DNA of 64,000 nucleotides, taken from Leptoclinus maculatus. Taxonomy: Eukaryota > Chordata > Actinopteri > Perciformes > Stichaeidae. Each line of letters begins with the position of its first letter. The stretch's first letter is position 1. The notes beneath the pieces are model-generated. The model worked only from the letters and a program-made list of their open reading frames with translations, did not search any database and was not told the origin of the DNA. Both the position numbers and the translations under genes were made by a program. Below, piece by piece: positions 50,144 through 62,309 of the stretch. The stretch spans positions 1,054,001 to 1,118,000 of the forward strand of contig JAVDOI010000003.1 in NCBI GenBank assembly GCA_032191485.1. The letters are read 5' to 3'.

Positions 50144-53100
50144 TTTCTGGAACTAAAGTATTAACGGATGCTCAGTTTCGCAATTGTTAAAGCTATAACC
50201 CTCTAACTGGGCTAGCAAACTAAAGTGCAGCATTTAGTGAAAAATAAAATGCATCCTTGCTTAATTCAATAGACTTAGGGACTTTACTGCTACTTGGTCT
50301 GGTTACAGACCAGATTTCTGCTACTGTTTCACTATCCTTTTGCAAATACGGATAAAAATAACTGAAAGAATTGAGATCAAAATTCCGTATGGCTTCTAAT
50401 TGATGCTGGAGAGGCTGTAGATCAGTGAGGCGATCAGACCCATTGTCTATACACTTGGACTTGCTAAAACTGGAGTCATTTTTGAGAAATACACAAGAAG
50501 AAATAAAAGTAATCCTGAGAACAGATTGACCCTCGGACTTGGTGCCTTACATCCTGTTGGCCATTATCCTACAAAACATTTTGTAATTGAGTAACAATAA
50601 AATGTTCTTGTTTTACTAAGACGAGGATCGCAATCTCCTGGTTAAACCCACAGCCTCTGACCACAATGCAATAGAAGAATGAAGTCACAGAGGTTTAGCA
50701 AATGGAACACAGAACATCCAGACTGCAGTTAAATATTGTTTGTCCGTACCAAGATAGAACCCAGTAACGTCATATACCTTCATGTTTGTATGGGTTGTTT
50801 TTAGATCAGTAAAACGTAATTGCTCTCAGTAGTGTCGAGATCCTAAAATACACTTAAAAATATTCCATTTCATGTTTTGTATTAAAAATTGTAAGAAGTA
50901 AGTAGAAGTAAGTAAAAGTACAGAAGTACTGTATCATCATGAGCCTTAATATAAAAAGTTAAAGTACTCAGTAAGAATGGCCATTTCCACAATATGGGCT
51001 TTGGAGGGAGGCCTGAAGGGAGGGGCTGGGATTTATGTTGGTTCAATACTTTCTAGTTTACTCTTGCTGGTCTCTCCAAAGTTACCTACCCCTGCTTTAA
51101 AGGGGCTATCCAGCTATTTAGTATTGCACTTCCATAAAGCTGAGTGACTCAGAGAGACAGATTACAAGAGGGACGGTCAAGAGGCTAACACATCCTGATA
51201 ATCTGTCCCTTGTATTGGCCCTTAATGCAGCTCATGAGCAGGTTTTTGTTAGACCCTCCCTGCCTGGTAAACAATCATATCTTTCAAACTCCTCACCCCT
51301 GGTTCCCATTGTTAGCCCAAGCGGAGATAACCCTGATGACATCATCCAGGTTATTTACCTTACCTTAACAAAGGTCCTCCGGAACCACATAAGACATTAT
51401 ACAATTGTTTCCACATGTTGAATACTACTACTCATGATAAGTAAACTGCTGTGATGTGTAGAACTGGACATAATGTTGGGAAGATCAGATATAGGAATGC
51501 ATCATGTTTTATTCAGAACGCATGGTCGCTTTAGTTGTTCATTTGTTTGACTAACAACAAATGAACAACTAAATGTCTAAAGTACAATATTCCGTTCTTA
51601 TGTTTCATGAAGGAGTATGAACGTAATTGCCGCAAAGATTAAAATAAGATTTTAAAATTGTCATTTTGCATTAGTGTGTGTGTATTATGTATGACAACAT
51701 TAATACATTTTTATTATTGTATTTTTTGTATTTAAACTTTCAGGTTTAAAAAAAGAATTCATTATCAGTGACAAAATTAGGTTGCAAACTTGCCTTTATC
51801 ATTTCACAAAAAGGCCCGCCGTTATGAGCATTCTTACTTGAAATGAGCTATCAGTACAACAATTATGCATATTCATATTTTCAAATGAAAATTGTATTAT
51901 TTTTTTCAATTTTAACTGCACAGAGACATGGAAAATGTTATTTCAGTTTTATTCAAAATTTGATTTCAATATAGTAGCTGTTGACTTCCATAGGTTAAAG
52001 TATACATTTCATCAAATGAAAATACTTAAGTACATTAACCTTAAACATGTAGCCATTTGTTCTTTAACTTTCTGAACACGTTTGTTTTTTTGGTTGTAGG
52101 AAAGTGAATGAATGAGAGTTAATAAACACCATGGTATGTGGCATGTAAACCCATGACAGCATATAAATAAATAAGACAGATATAAAAAAATAATTCAAGT
52201 TAAATCTAACACTTCTACAGCAGAGCTACCGAGCTGTTCCTGGTTGTTGTGTAGCTTAGCTGGTCTGAAAGGAGGAGGGGGGGGGGTCATTGAGCAATAC
52301 ACAAGGAGAGTGACTGTTGACCCTTTCTTCACCCACTCTCATCACTCAAGCGCGTGTGTGTGTGTGTGTGTGTGTGTGTGTCTGTACACGTATACACACA
52401 GCTGTCGTCAGTAGCAAATTGGCCATCAGACAGAGGATGGTTAGATGAGCGGACGGATGGCACCTTCAGGATATGTGGCTTTTAAAACCCCATAAACCTC
52501 TTGAGCTGCTGGGCTAAAACTCTACTCTCTGGGTGTGGACTGACAGTTGGCGTGTTCCAGTTTGACGATGATTGGTTTTCCGTGGAACACACACACACAC
52601 ACGTCTTTATTACTGTACTTGTGAAGGCCCCAGCTAACGCATATTCTCACCTTGGATGATTTTCCTCTTCCCCTGATCCCTGTCATGACATTTGGTTCTC
52701 AAAAGTATAGAAAACCCATAGCAGGCGCGCACTCTAACGCACCACCACCACCATCAGCCCGGCTCCTCCACCCTAAACTCTGCACTCTGTCATTTGGAAC
52801 AATAATAAACAAGCGCAGAGGAAAGCTAAAAACCTGCTGAAATCTATTACAAGGGAACAGTGTGGTTATAAGGCCGTGGAGGGGGGGGGGCACTTCAACA
52901 TCAGTGTAATTCCAAGTGCCACGCTGATCCGGGCCAGGCTTGCCACATACACTTATCTGATCCTTACGGGTGGTCCGACCAGCGCCGCACGTTACTAAAC
53001 CCCACAGATCTCGATGTCTTCTCTGCTCGACGCTCTCTGTGTGGATCCAGAACCGAGTCTGCAGGAACGATGATCCAGAAGAGGTGGAACAGAGGACCGG

Positions 53101-53540
53101 GCCTTAAATGTTCTGTTTTCTATTTGCTTCATTTGAATAATGAATGTATTTCACCAAAAGATAACAAAAATCACAAAATGAGTTTTTCTCCATTAATTGG
53201 CTGATAATCACATAAATATATATAAATATATATATATATATATGTACTGCCAAATGGAACCATTGAGGGACGGGTTTAGCCGAAGCATCACAATAAAAGC
53301 AAATTGGATAATGGTGAAGCAAAATGTGAAATATCTCTAAAATAGGGAAGACAAATCTACATTGACCTTAGTAAAAGACAGAATCACACAGCTAAAAAAT
53401 ACCAGATTATGAATTCATTTTTCTAATTGTATTTTCACTTAGCATTACTTCCCGCTGACAGGATAGAGTGGGAATTACTGAATCCATCGCTCATTTTTTT
53501 ATGCAATTTAACTTTTGTAAAAAAAAAAGGTCTTTATAAC
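50144..53540. other. No gene seen; microsatellites and one hairpin
   Basis: Hairpin 51530-51573; (TG)n 52353-52382; (TA)n about 53216-53243; the rest is unique AT-rich DNA. Confidence 0.35.
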
Positions 53541-53551
53541 GCACCAATGTG

Positions 53552-53598
53552 TAATTAGCTTGTAATTACAGAATATAGAGCTTCTTCTGAGGTAATTA
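53552..53598. promoter_or_regulatory. Cluster of three TAATTA homeodomain sites
   Basis: TAATTA at 53552-53557, 53563-53568 and 53593-53598, in unique sequence that looks non-coding. A regulatory role is inferred from clustering only. Confidence 0.3.
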
Positions 53599-53599
53599 C

Positions 53600-54950
53600 A
53601 ATACAAGATGTTCAGTCCTTGGTGTCCTCAGCTATTGCGCTGTTTACAGTGAAGTATGAGCGCCTTTAGTGAAACATATCTGATAGATATGCATGAGGCA
53701 GAATTCTAAAAGAAATAGTGAACTAGTGTTTGTTCATTTTGGTTTCACCTGTTTATTTCCTCCCTATAACAGAAAGACATATTTTAAGTAAGTTTTCATT
53801 TGAACCTTCAGTATTGCAGTAACCCCTGACAAACACAGAGGGGAGCCCTTTCTACCCCACACTCTTCTGTTGACACACGTATGTGGAGAGAGAGAGATGT
53901 TTTGTCAGCAGCAGGCCTTCTCACTGCAGTCATTTTGACATTTTGACGTGTGACGGCAGGGAAAGCACAGGTGGAAACACGGGAAAGAATGATGGCTGAA
54001 CTCCACGGAGCCGCTTCGGGTTCGGGGTCCTGGTGTCGTTCATGCTGGCTCACTGTCACGTAACACCTGTGCATCTCCTACTGTGACAAAAATATCTTCT
54101 GACTGAAAGGAAACAATACAGAAGCTGCACATCATGTGTTGTAACAGCAGTTTAAAACATGTTCTACATTGAAAAAATGTGTTTTTAAATAATGAATAAT
54201 ATATAGTGTACTGAGAGACATTTCGACACATCCTCAGTATTCTCCTTTACCACTATAACCTGCTCATATGAATCTCTTTCTTACCCTCCACCTGATAAGA
54301 GAAAAGGAGGGATCGACATCACTGAGGACACTGAAGTGTTTATAGTTGTACGTATTACAGAGTTCCTACATAGGACCATTATTAGGCCAACAAAAATGAA
54401 CATAATCCATTAATAAATGAGATTTTTTTACTATTTTAATCCACCAGAATCTATGATGGTGGACTGAAATGCTCAGATTAGTTTAGGAAACTATCAGACT
54501 ATCATGTAAAGTGTAAAACGTATGTTTTTAAATGCACAACGTTGACCATCACTGATAACAGGTATTCAAATTAAAGTAAAAAACAATAGAATATTTCAAA
54601 GTATTTCTGAAAAAATATAATATTATAAATTAAGGTTGAATTAATTAAACAAGGAAACACATCCAAATGAATAGCCAGTGTTAAAGAATTTTTTCAAGCA
54701 CTGGTATATTTATAGATTTTGTTCTATTTTGCTTCCATAACAAGTCTTCTTTCAGAGCAGTGGAAAGAAAACTATACATCCAAAATACATGTAGGTGTTT
54801 TGTCTATTTGTGTCTGTAGATTTATTAATCTGTTAATTCACCAAAAGTGCCCATTTTGGAAACTTGTAATACGAAAATAATTGTCTTAATGTGAGTAATC
54901 AACTGGGGTGGTTTCATGGTGATACATATTAGTTATTTTTTAAACACCAT
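53600..54950. other. No gene seen
   Basis: Unique AT-rich sequence. Confidence 0.3.
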
Positions 54951-54953
54951 TTC

Positions 54954-56206
54954 GGTAACACTTTGTAATAACTACTCACTATGAAGCATTAGTTAAGTAT
55001 GAGTAAACACTTAATTCATCATGTATAAAGCATTGTTCCTACATTAATAATTCATTAGTATGCAGTTCATAACAACAGTTATACATGTTTTATTCTTGAT
55101 TAATAAGCTCGTCTATTATGTGTTTCAGGATTGTGTTTTCATACTTTATAAATGATGGATTCCCCATTTGTAAATGAAGTATTATATATTTTACAAACCA
55201 ATTATTAAGGAGTTGTAGATGATTAATAAGATAATTTATAAAGTGTTAGTAAATGATTAATAACTTATTTAGATGTACATTATTCATGCATTTATATATA
55301 TAATGATTTAGATATGCACTAATGGTTAGGGACTATGTTAATATATGCTTTATAAATGCGTATTAATACTGCAAGTCATGATTAATTAATGATTTATTAA
55401 GGTAGTTACTAGTCCTTAGTAAAGTATTTTGTGTGAGCTCATCTAAAGTGAGGACTATTTATGCCTTATAAAGCATTTATAAATGACATTGAAAGGCCAG
55501 CAGTGCCTCAAAACCCATAGTTTTTGAACAGAAAAGGCAAATAGACACAACATAAAGTGATCAAGAACATATCAATATTTATTACAAGATGCAAACAATG
55601 TACTATTAAATACAAACCTCTCAGGCATTCATTCATGTAAGAAACAAACAGACATTCTCCTTCAGGAGAACATGGCTGGATATAAAACATTTGTATATAT
55701 ACGACTAGAGCTAACCAGGAGCTTTGCATATTAGTTTACATTTACTTATTTAATTAGTCATTTCAAATACTGAATTAATCATGACTTGCAGTATTAATAC
55801 GTATTTATAAAGCATATATTAGCATAGTCCCTAACCATTAGTGCATATCTAAATCATTATATATATAAATGCATGAATAATGTACATCTAAATAAGTTAT
55901 TAATCATTTACTAACACTTTATAAATGATCTTATTAATCATCTACAACTCCTTAATAATTGGTTTGTAAAATATGTAATACTTAATTTACAAATGGGGAA
56001 TCCATCATTTATAAAGTATGAAAACACAATAATGAAACACATAATAGACGAGCTTATTAATCAAGAATAAAACATGTATAACTGTTGTTATGAACTGCAT
56101 ACTAATGAATTATGAATGTAGGAACAATGCTTTATACATGATGAATTACGTGTTTACTCATACTTAACTAATGCTTTATAGTGTGTAGTTATTATAAAGT
56201 GTTACC
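54954..56206. mobile_element. Foldback element with about 434-bp inverted arms
   Basis: Left arm 54954-55387 and right arm 55773-56206 are near-perfect reverse complements, ending GGTAACACTTTGTAATAACT and AGTTATTATAAAGTGTTACC. The loop is about 385 bp. Flanks ACCATTTC and CCATTTTC suggest an 8-bp target duplication, as for hAT. No transposase frame; the frames within are chance. Confidence 0.85.
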
Positions 56207-56214
56207 CCATTTTC

Positions 56215-57580
56215 TCTAAATTAGTTTTTTTTTCTCAGATTCTGAGCCAGAAATCTCCACTTCAGGAGCACTGACATACATCAAACTTTACAGTTTCATT
56301 CCTATCTATATTGATTTTTAATGGCTGTTGACAGTATTTTGTGATTTATGGAGTGATACAAAGAGATATCCAATATTTGTTCTGTAAAAACATTTTACTC
56401 TAATATGTCAATAAAACGAAACAGGAATTTTTAACCTGGCTTCATCCAATGTTCACTTCTGTAAATATATATGCATATTTAAACAAACAATCACGATTTT
56501 TATTTGTTACCCTGTCACTTACATGTATGAGCCAGTATTCCTAAAATCAGATCTACGGCCCTGAAAACATGCAGCATTACTGTACTTTGTCTTTTTCCAT
56601 TAAAGGCTCATCTGAATTGCATTGAACTGAGAGGAGAGGAGGATAGAAGTACATCTGTTATGTATGTCTCATCAGATCTCATCTACTGTCTGTCTTTATT
56701 AAACATGTGTATCTGTACGTCTCTCGACCTCTCTGTATCTACATCTAATCTAATTCATTCATTTGAGATAATATGTCTGAAAGTGATGTCAATATCTACA
56801 TCTAGCAGTATGTCCACGGTCAAATCTATTCCACGAATAGTGTCAGAGACAGGCTGTATGATTTCCATCTAAATAAAAACATATGGCATTTCATCATGTC
56901 CTGTAAAGCGTTCACATTAACTGAGCTGTAACTTAGAGTGTTCTACTGAATTCATCAATACTCCCCTGCAGGAGAATTAAGCCGTTCTGACACCGGCTTC
57001 AGCAGCTGGCAGGGTGTGTTACACATGAAAAAAATCAAAGAGGTGAATCTGATCTCAGGCTGCAGGAAACCAGCACTAGCCTTTGCAGTGAACCTAGCTA
57101 GCTTAATGTATGGGCTTTGTGTAGTCTGCGAAGAAATGTACATGAACATGAACTGCTCCCTCATTTGTCTTGCTTTAGGTGACAGATGAGAGCGGCTGAT
57201 GAAACCTGCCCTTTCAAAGTCCATATGAAAATAATTATAGAGCGTGAGATGACTGGCTTTGATGAGGAGGAGGGAAGCTGACGAGAGCTAATACATAATC
57301 AATATAAACATTAACATTCATGGGGTCAGAGTTTCTTTTTGTTCCTCATTGTTCATTTTATTTAATAACAGATAAGAGGGTACAAAAAATTATCCACCAG
57401 TCCATGAAGTTTCATTGTTTTATACCTATAATATTCCAGTACACCTTTACTGCACTGATGGCTTCCTCAACCTTTTGGTTGCAGTCCCAACTAATTCTGC
57501 CCAGTCTCCAGGAAAAAATGTATTGTACTGTATGTTTCTGCAAACCATGGATGTATCGAAAGTCCATGTGTTTGTTACAT
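56215..57580. other. No gene seen; CNE-like 56880-57240
   Basis: Unique sequence without a convincing ORF. Confidence 0.3.
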
Positions 57581-57584
57581 TTGT

Positions 57585-57970
57585 TACGTTGCGATGTTAA
57601 GTTGCGTTGTTACATTGCGTTACGTTGCATTGTTAGGTTAAATATTACGTTACGTCGCTACGCTACATCGTTACGCTACTTCGTTACGCTACGTGGTTAC
57701 GCTACGTGGTTACGCTACGTGGTTACGCTACGTGGTTATGCTACGTGGTTACGCTACGTGGTTACGCTACGTGGTTACGCTACGTGGTTACGCTACGTGG
57801 TTACGCTACGTGGTTACGCTACGTGGTTACTTTACGTTATGTAGTTATATTAATTAAGTCTTACGCTGCATTAGTTATGTTGCATTGTTACATTACATTG
57901 TTAGGTTACGTCGTTACTTTACGTCATTATGTTGTCAAGTTTCGTTGTTTAAGTTTCTTACGTTACATCG
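57585..57970 (+). repeat. 13-bp minisatellite, unit TTACGCTACGTGG
   Basis: Eleven TACGTGG cores at exact 13-bp steps from 57690 to 57826, with diverged GTTACGTTGCAT-type units on both sides. The unit lacks a stop in the frames used, giving the long LRYVVTLRGYATW frame at 57320-57844, which is not a gene. Confidence 0.9.
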
Positions 57971-57989
57971 TAGATAGACTGATATTTTT

Positions 57990-58075
57990 AAAAAAAACAT
58001 ACATTTTTTTCTCACCTTAGCCAAGTAGTTTTGTTGCTTAAACCGAACCAATTGTTTCACAACATTAATCACGTA
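57990..58075 (-). repeat. Dispersed repeat family 3, fragment
   Basis: CCTTAGCCAAGTAGTTTTGT then TGCTTAAACCGAACCAA is the reverse of the family signature. Confidence 0.45.
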
Positions 58076-58079
58076 GCAT

Positions 58080-60597
58080 TTTGCGTTTCTGCTAGCCTGA
58101 TACAAGGCTGATATGAAACGTATTCCTGAAATGTATTTTTGGTTCTTCAACGTCAAGATTCAACGTACCCTTGGTTTGTAGAAATGTTTAATGCCAACAT
58201 TTTCTTTGGTATGTTTGGCCTAAAATGATCCCCACTGTGGCACTGTGGTTTTCAAAAAAGGCTTCGAGGCTTCCTCCCAGGAAATCAGCAGCTGAAAAAT
58301 CCCTCTTGCCATGTGACAAGTTTTTGGTTAAAGGAAATTGGATTTTCTTTTATGTACTGTAGTTTCGTTTCTGAGGTGGAGCATGAAATTTAATTCTTGA
58401 CCTTGGGCACAGACTTTTTTTTTTTTTTTTTACCCTCGTGTCCTACTCACTAGTTTTTTCCAGGTCTTTCAACCACATCTAGAAGTTTTCCTTAGCAGAT
58501 ATGGTGACCATGACAAGACCAACATGATAACCATCCACTGTGCATGAAAGTTGAACGTTCAAGGTTAAATGTCATTGTTACTGCCCAAAGAAACTAAGAA
58601 ATGCAATAGCAATGCTGTGTTCATACTATGAACGACAAAAGCAACAAAGCGTGGTCAGCTACATTGACGGTGAGTCACCATGGAATTGTTAGTCACGTGC
58701 ACTTTGACATCATTAAATAACACTGGCTAACAGCATTTTCTTGACTGAACGGAACAGGGTGAAAAAAACCCCCATATGATTGGATGATGCTTCATCACAT
58801 CATTAATGCACCGAAAAAAGTTGAGACTTTCAATTGTACTTTCAATTGTAGCACGGCACGACCGTCACACGGCGACAAGTGTTGGGCATTAGTTTGTAGC
58901 TTTATTCACCGGCTTCCATTGCAAATGTCTCTCGTAGCCCGTTAGAGGGACATATTATACATTTCATATTCTACAATGTTTCCTCTACTATATACACACA
59001 ATATTTGAAGGTAAAAGACGACGAAAGCACCTGGAATCGCTCGGTTCTCCTCCTCTACGATATCCCTCGGAGATGAAAAGTCACACCAGATCCTCGAGAG
59101 TAAATACATTTTCGTGCAGCTACGAAACCTCTGACAAGGCAAATGGCTTTGCATTGGCAGGCAATTTTAACACACTCATATGTCAAAACAAGCAATATGA
59201 AAGTTTCTTATCCCTACATGAGGCTTGGGAAATCTCAAGTCTCTGAGCGAGAAATGAAAGTTGGAGGTGCATATCAGGCACAGCTATCTGTTATAGCGAG
59301 TAATGGCTCGACCCGGCCGCTGTAATTCCACAAATAAATTTTAGCTTTGGCATCATGTCAACTTCACGTAGCAAACATAAGAATTTGATAACAGCATGTT
59401 GGTGATGAATAAAAAAATCTATTCATTTGTCCACTGTATGAATACACCATCAGCACAAACATGCACCTCTCCAATAAGTGCATATTGCTCTTGGCCTCAG
59501 CCCCGGCTGGATTAGATTGTATTGATAGAGGAGATGGATTGGAGATAGAGAATTAGAGTGGCATACCTCCTGCCATAATGCTTAATTTATCTCATATTCA
59601 ATACATGTGGACAGAGTTACTCCATTTGCTATTATTTCCCCCCCCCCGGGAGATATTTTATAAATGAGATCTTCCATTTTAAGAAAGAGGAAATGTGATC
59701 ATGGCATGTAGATATTGCAGAATTCAATAATTGACTGTCATTTTCTAAGAGGCAAAGACTCTGTATAATTTCTATATAATACAGTGGGTAGTTGCATTGC
59801 CTTTTGAGTCCTTCTTTGACTTATTTATATACAAAGAATATATTAATTTAGGAAGACCAACCCCAATAAAAAGCAAGTGTTAACAATAAAGAATAATATA
59901 TTCTTTTGATAGTTAGATCCTTGGAATGAATGTGCACATAGTTTAACCCTTTTAAATACAAAAGTCACACAATAACACAAACATACTAACCGATCGAGGC
60001 AGCAACTTCTGTTTTCTGTGATGTACAAATATGTTTTTTGTCAAAAGAGTCTTTTGGCTTTGAAGAGAGCATAGATAACAGCTTCAGTTCCTCTCGAAAA
60101 GGGCTGTTTGACGGAAAGGTCAAATGACTGATAATACTGATTTTGTTATGTGTTTAATATATGTTTAGCTAATGCCCCCATCCATAGCAGTACATTGCTT
60201 TGCTCCCTTGCTGATACTACTGCCTGTTTCTCCAGACTATCCATTTAAGGAAAAATATGTAACCAACTTTAATGTACCCTCAACACACAGAAAACAGCAC
60301 AATCTTACTGTTAATTGATGAACGTAGACCGTTTTTTTTGGGACAAAAAATGTGTTTGTTTTTTGTACAGTACAATCCAGAGTTAATGGCCACGCTTTTG
60401 TGCTTCATCTTATTTGTAGTATTCATTTTGAGAAATAGAAGTAAAGAGTGAAGATACAGAATGCAGAGAACTCGAATGTTCAAAGCATTGGAGGAAACAC
60501 TGGTATAAAGGCCTATTGAGTTTCAGTATCAGGTTTGACCATTTACAATCAGACCTGAAGCGGCAGGAATGGATCGCCCCTCCAGCTGTGCAGTGAT

Positions 60598-60598
<1 letters not shown>
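58080..60598. other. No gene seen
   Basis: Unique DNA; T18 run near 58413-58431 and C9 near 59639. 59460-59720 has a conserved-non-coding look. Confidence 0.3.

Positions 60599-60599
<1 letters not shown>

Positions 60600-60667
<68 letters not shown>
60600..60667. repeat. (CA)n microsatellite
   Basis: 68 bp perfect CA tract. Confidence 0.99.
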
Positions 60668-60668
<1 letters not shown>

Positions 60669-60669
60669 G

Positions 60670-62200
60670 GACACCCTGGTTGATATCAGTTACATCTGAC
60701 CTGATAAACACGAGTGTACTGTCATAACACCCCGGCATTGCGTGCTCAGAGAAACCACGTTGGACGCCGAACCAAACCGAGCTTGAAATTTGGACCTGAT
60801 TGCATGGCTGTGTGCCGACTGCAATTGGCCACACTGGGAGTTGATGGTAGACTGAACCATAGCGTCCCGTACGCTGAATGAAGCAGACATCATTCCTAAC
60901 TCGCCGTTCGCCCCCATCGCAGAGGGCTTTGTTGAAAAGGAGGGGGAAAAAGTGGAGTCTAAATGAATACGGGCCTGGCTCATCCTAACCATCCTCCCTT
61001 CAGCAGCCTGTTAGAGGCTTCCTCAAGTTTCCAATGACGCTACAAGTTGAGCAGAGGCTCTGGGAAAGGGAGACAGGCTGAGGAGTAGAGTTTCCATCCC
61101 ACCTACCATGCGGTGCCCTCGCCGGACCCGAGCCCACTCCATAGCCACATTTATCCTATTACACCAATCTGCTGGGATCCACTTCATACGCTCACAAACA
61201 GTTGGAAAATGTGCAATACGATGGAATTGACAAGAAACCGCAGTTGTGGTGCATATCATGTCCATGAATATAATTCCCATAGATTTGGGCTGCCAAACAT
61301 CTCAGACCGGCTTAATACCTTTATATCAAATCCCTCTAAAAGCGTATAATTTCCAGTGATTGCTCACACTTGCGGCCTACTTACATTCACATTGACAACC
61401 AAGCAGTGGCACGACTCCAGAGAACACACTCTGTCTCTCTAGTGTTTCCTTGCGTTGCCAGCTTATTTATTCTGCACAGCTTTAAGTGGTGGCTGTGGAA
61501 AAGGGAGGAAACAAAGAGTCATTCTCAGACCATGTGTTAAGTTAATATAAAACTTTTTTCGCGCTGTTCCGCTGCTGAGTGGGAAAATCTAGCACGCTTT
61601 CAGCCTTTTTCGGGCCTCACATATTTCACAGAATCAGAGTTGAGGAACTGCAGAGCAATTTACATCATCCATTTCAATGGCCATGTGACATCTAAGCTGT
61701 CAGTAATGTTCTGCATGAATCTCTCTCGGCCTATAGGACTGAGTGAGATTGATCTACATTTCCTCTAAATGGCTGTAGTATGGTGTACTCCATAGGCACT
61801 GTGCCTCTACTATGAGAGATGTGGTGTGCAGTAAAAATTAATAAATTGAAGTGAAGAATATAGAGGCCAAAAGTGTATATATAATAAATAACAAAAATTC
61901 AATTAATAAAGAGACTCAATATATAATATAACCATGGAATTGTGAAAAATTATCCAATAAAAGTAAAAAAAACAACTAAAAAGAGTTCTTACTCAATATA
62001 TTAATTTTACAAAGGCATTTTCCCGATAATTGTTTTATCTCATAATGCTATCACAGTCTTTGTCAATCAAGCAACAGGACAGCGACAGTATTTCAATTTC
62101 ATTTAATTTAGTTTAATACTATGGGTGTAATAGTGCCAGACATAGGTCTGCAACTGTGTTGCAGTATTACTTTTGAAAATTGTTTCAGGAGAATACTGTC
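60670..62200. other. No gene seen; CNE-like 61100-61380
   Basis: Unique sequence; frames on both strands show no domain. Confidence 0.3.
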
Positions 62201-62207
62201 AAACCGG

Positions 62208-62302
62208 ACCAGTAGCTTATGGTGGCTAATGTTAGCACAAAAATAGCCACCATAAACTACTGGTTGGACTAGACCAGTAGCTTATAGTGGCTAATGTTAG
62301 CA
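62208..62302. repeat. Imperfect hairpin with a duplicated arm
   Basis: Arm 62208-62228 pairs with 62244-62264 (20 of 21). The 30 bp from 62208 are repeated at 62273-62302 with one change. Confidence 0.7.
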
Positions 62303-62309
62303 TAATGAT

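Noticed and set aside
57320..57844. 174-codon plus-strand frame with LRYVVTLRGYATW repeats
   Set aside because: Produced by the 13-bp minisatellite, which lacks stops; no domain, and the upstream part is ordinary AT-rich DNA.
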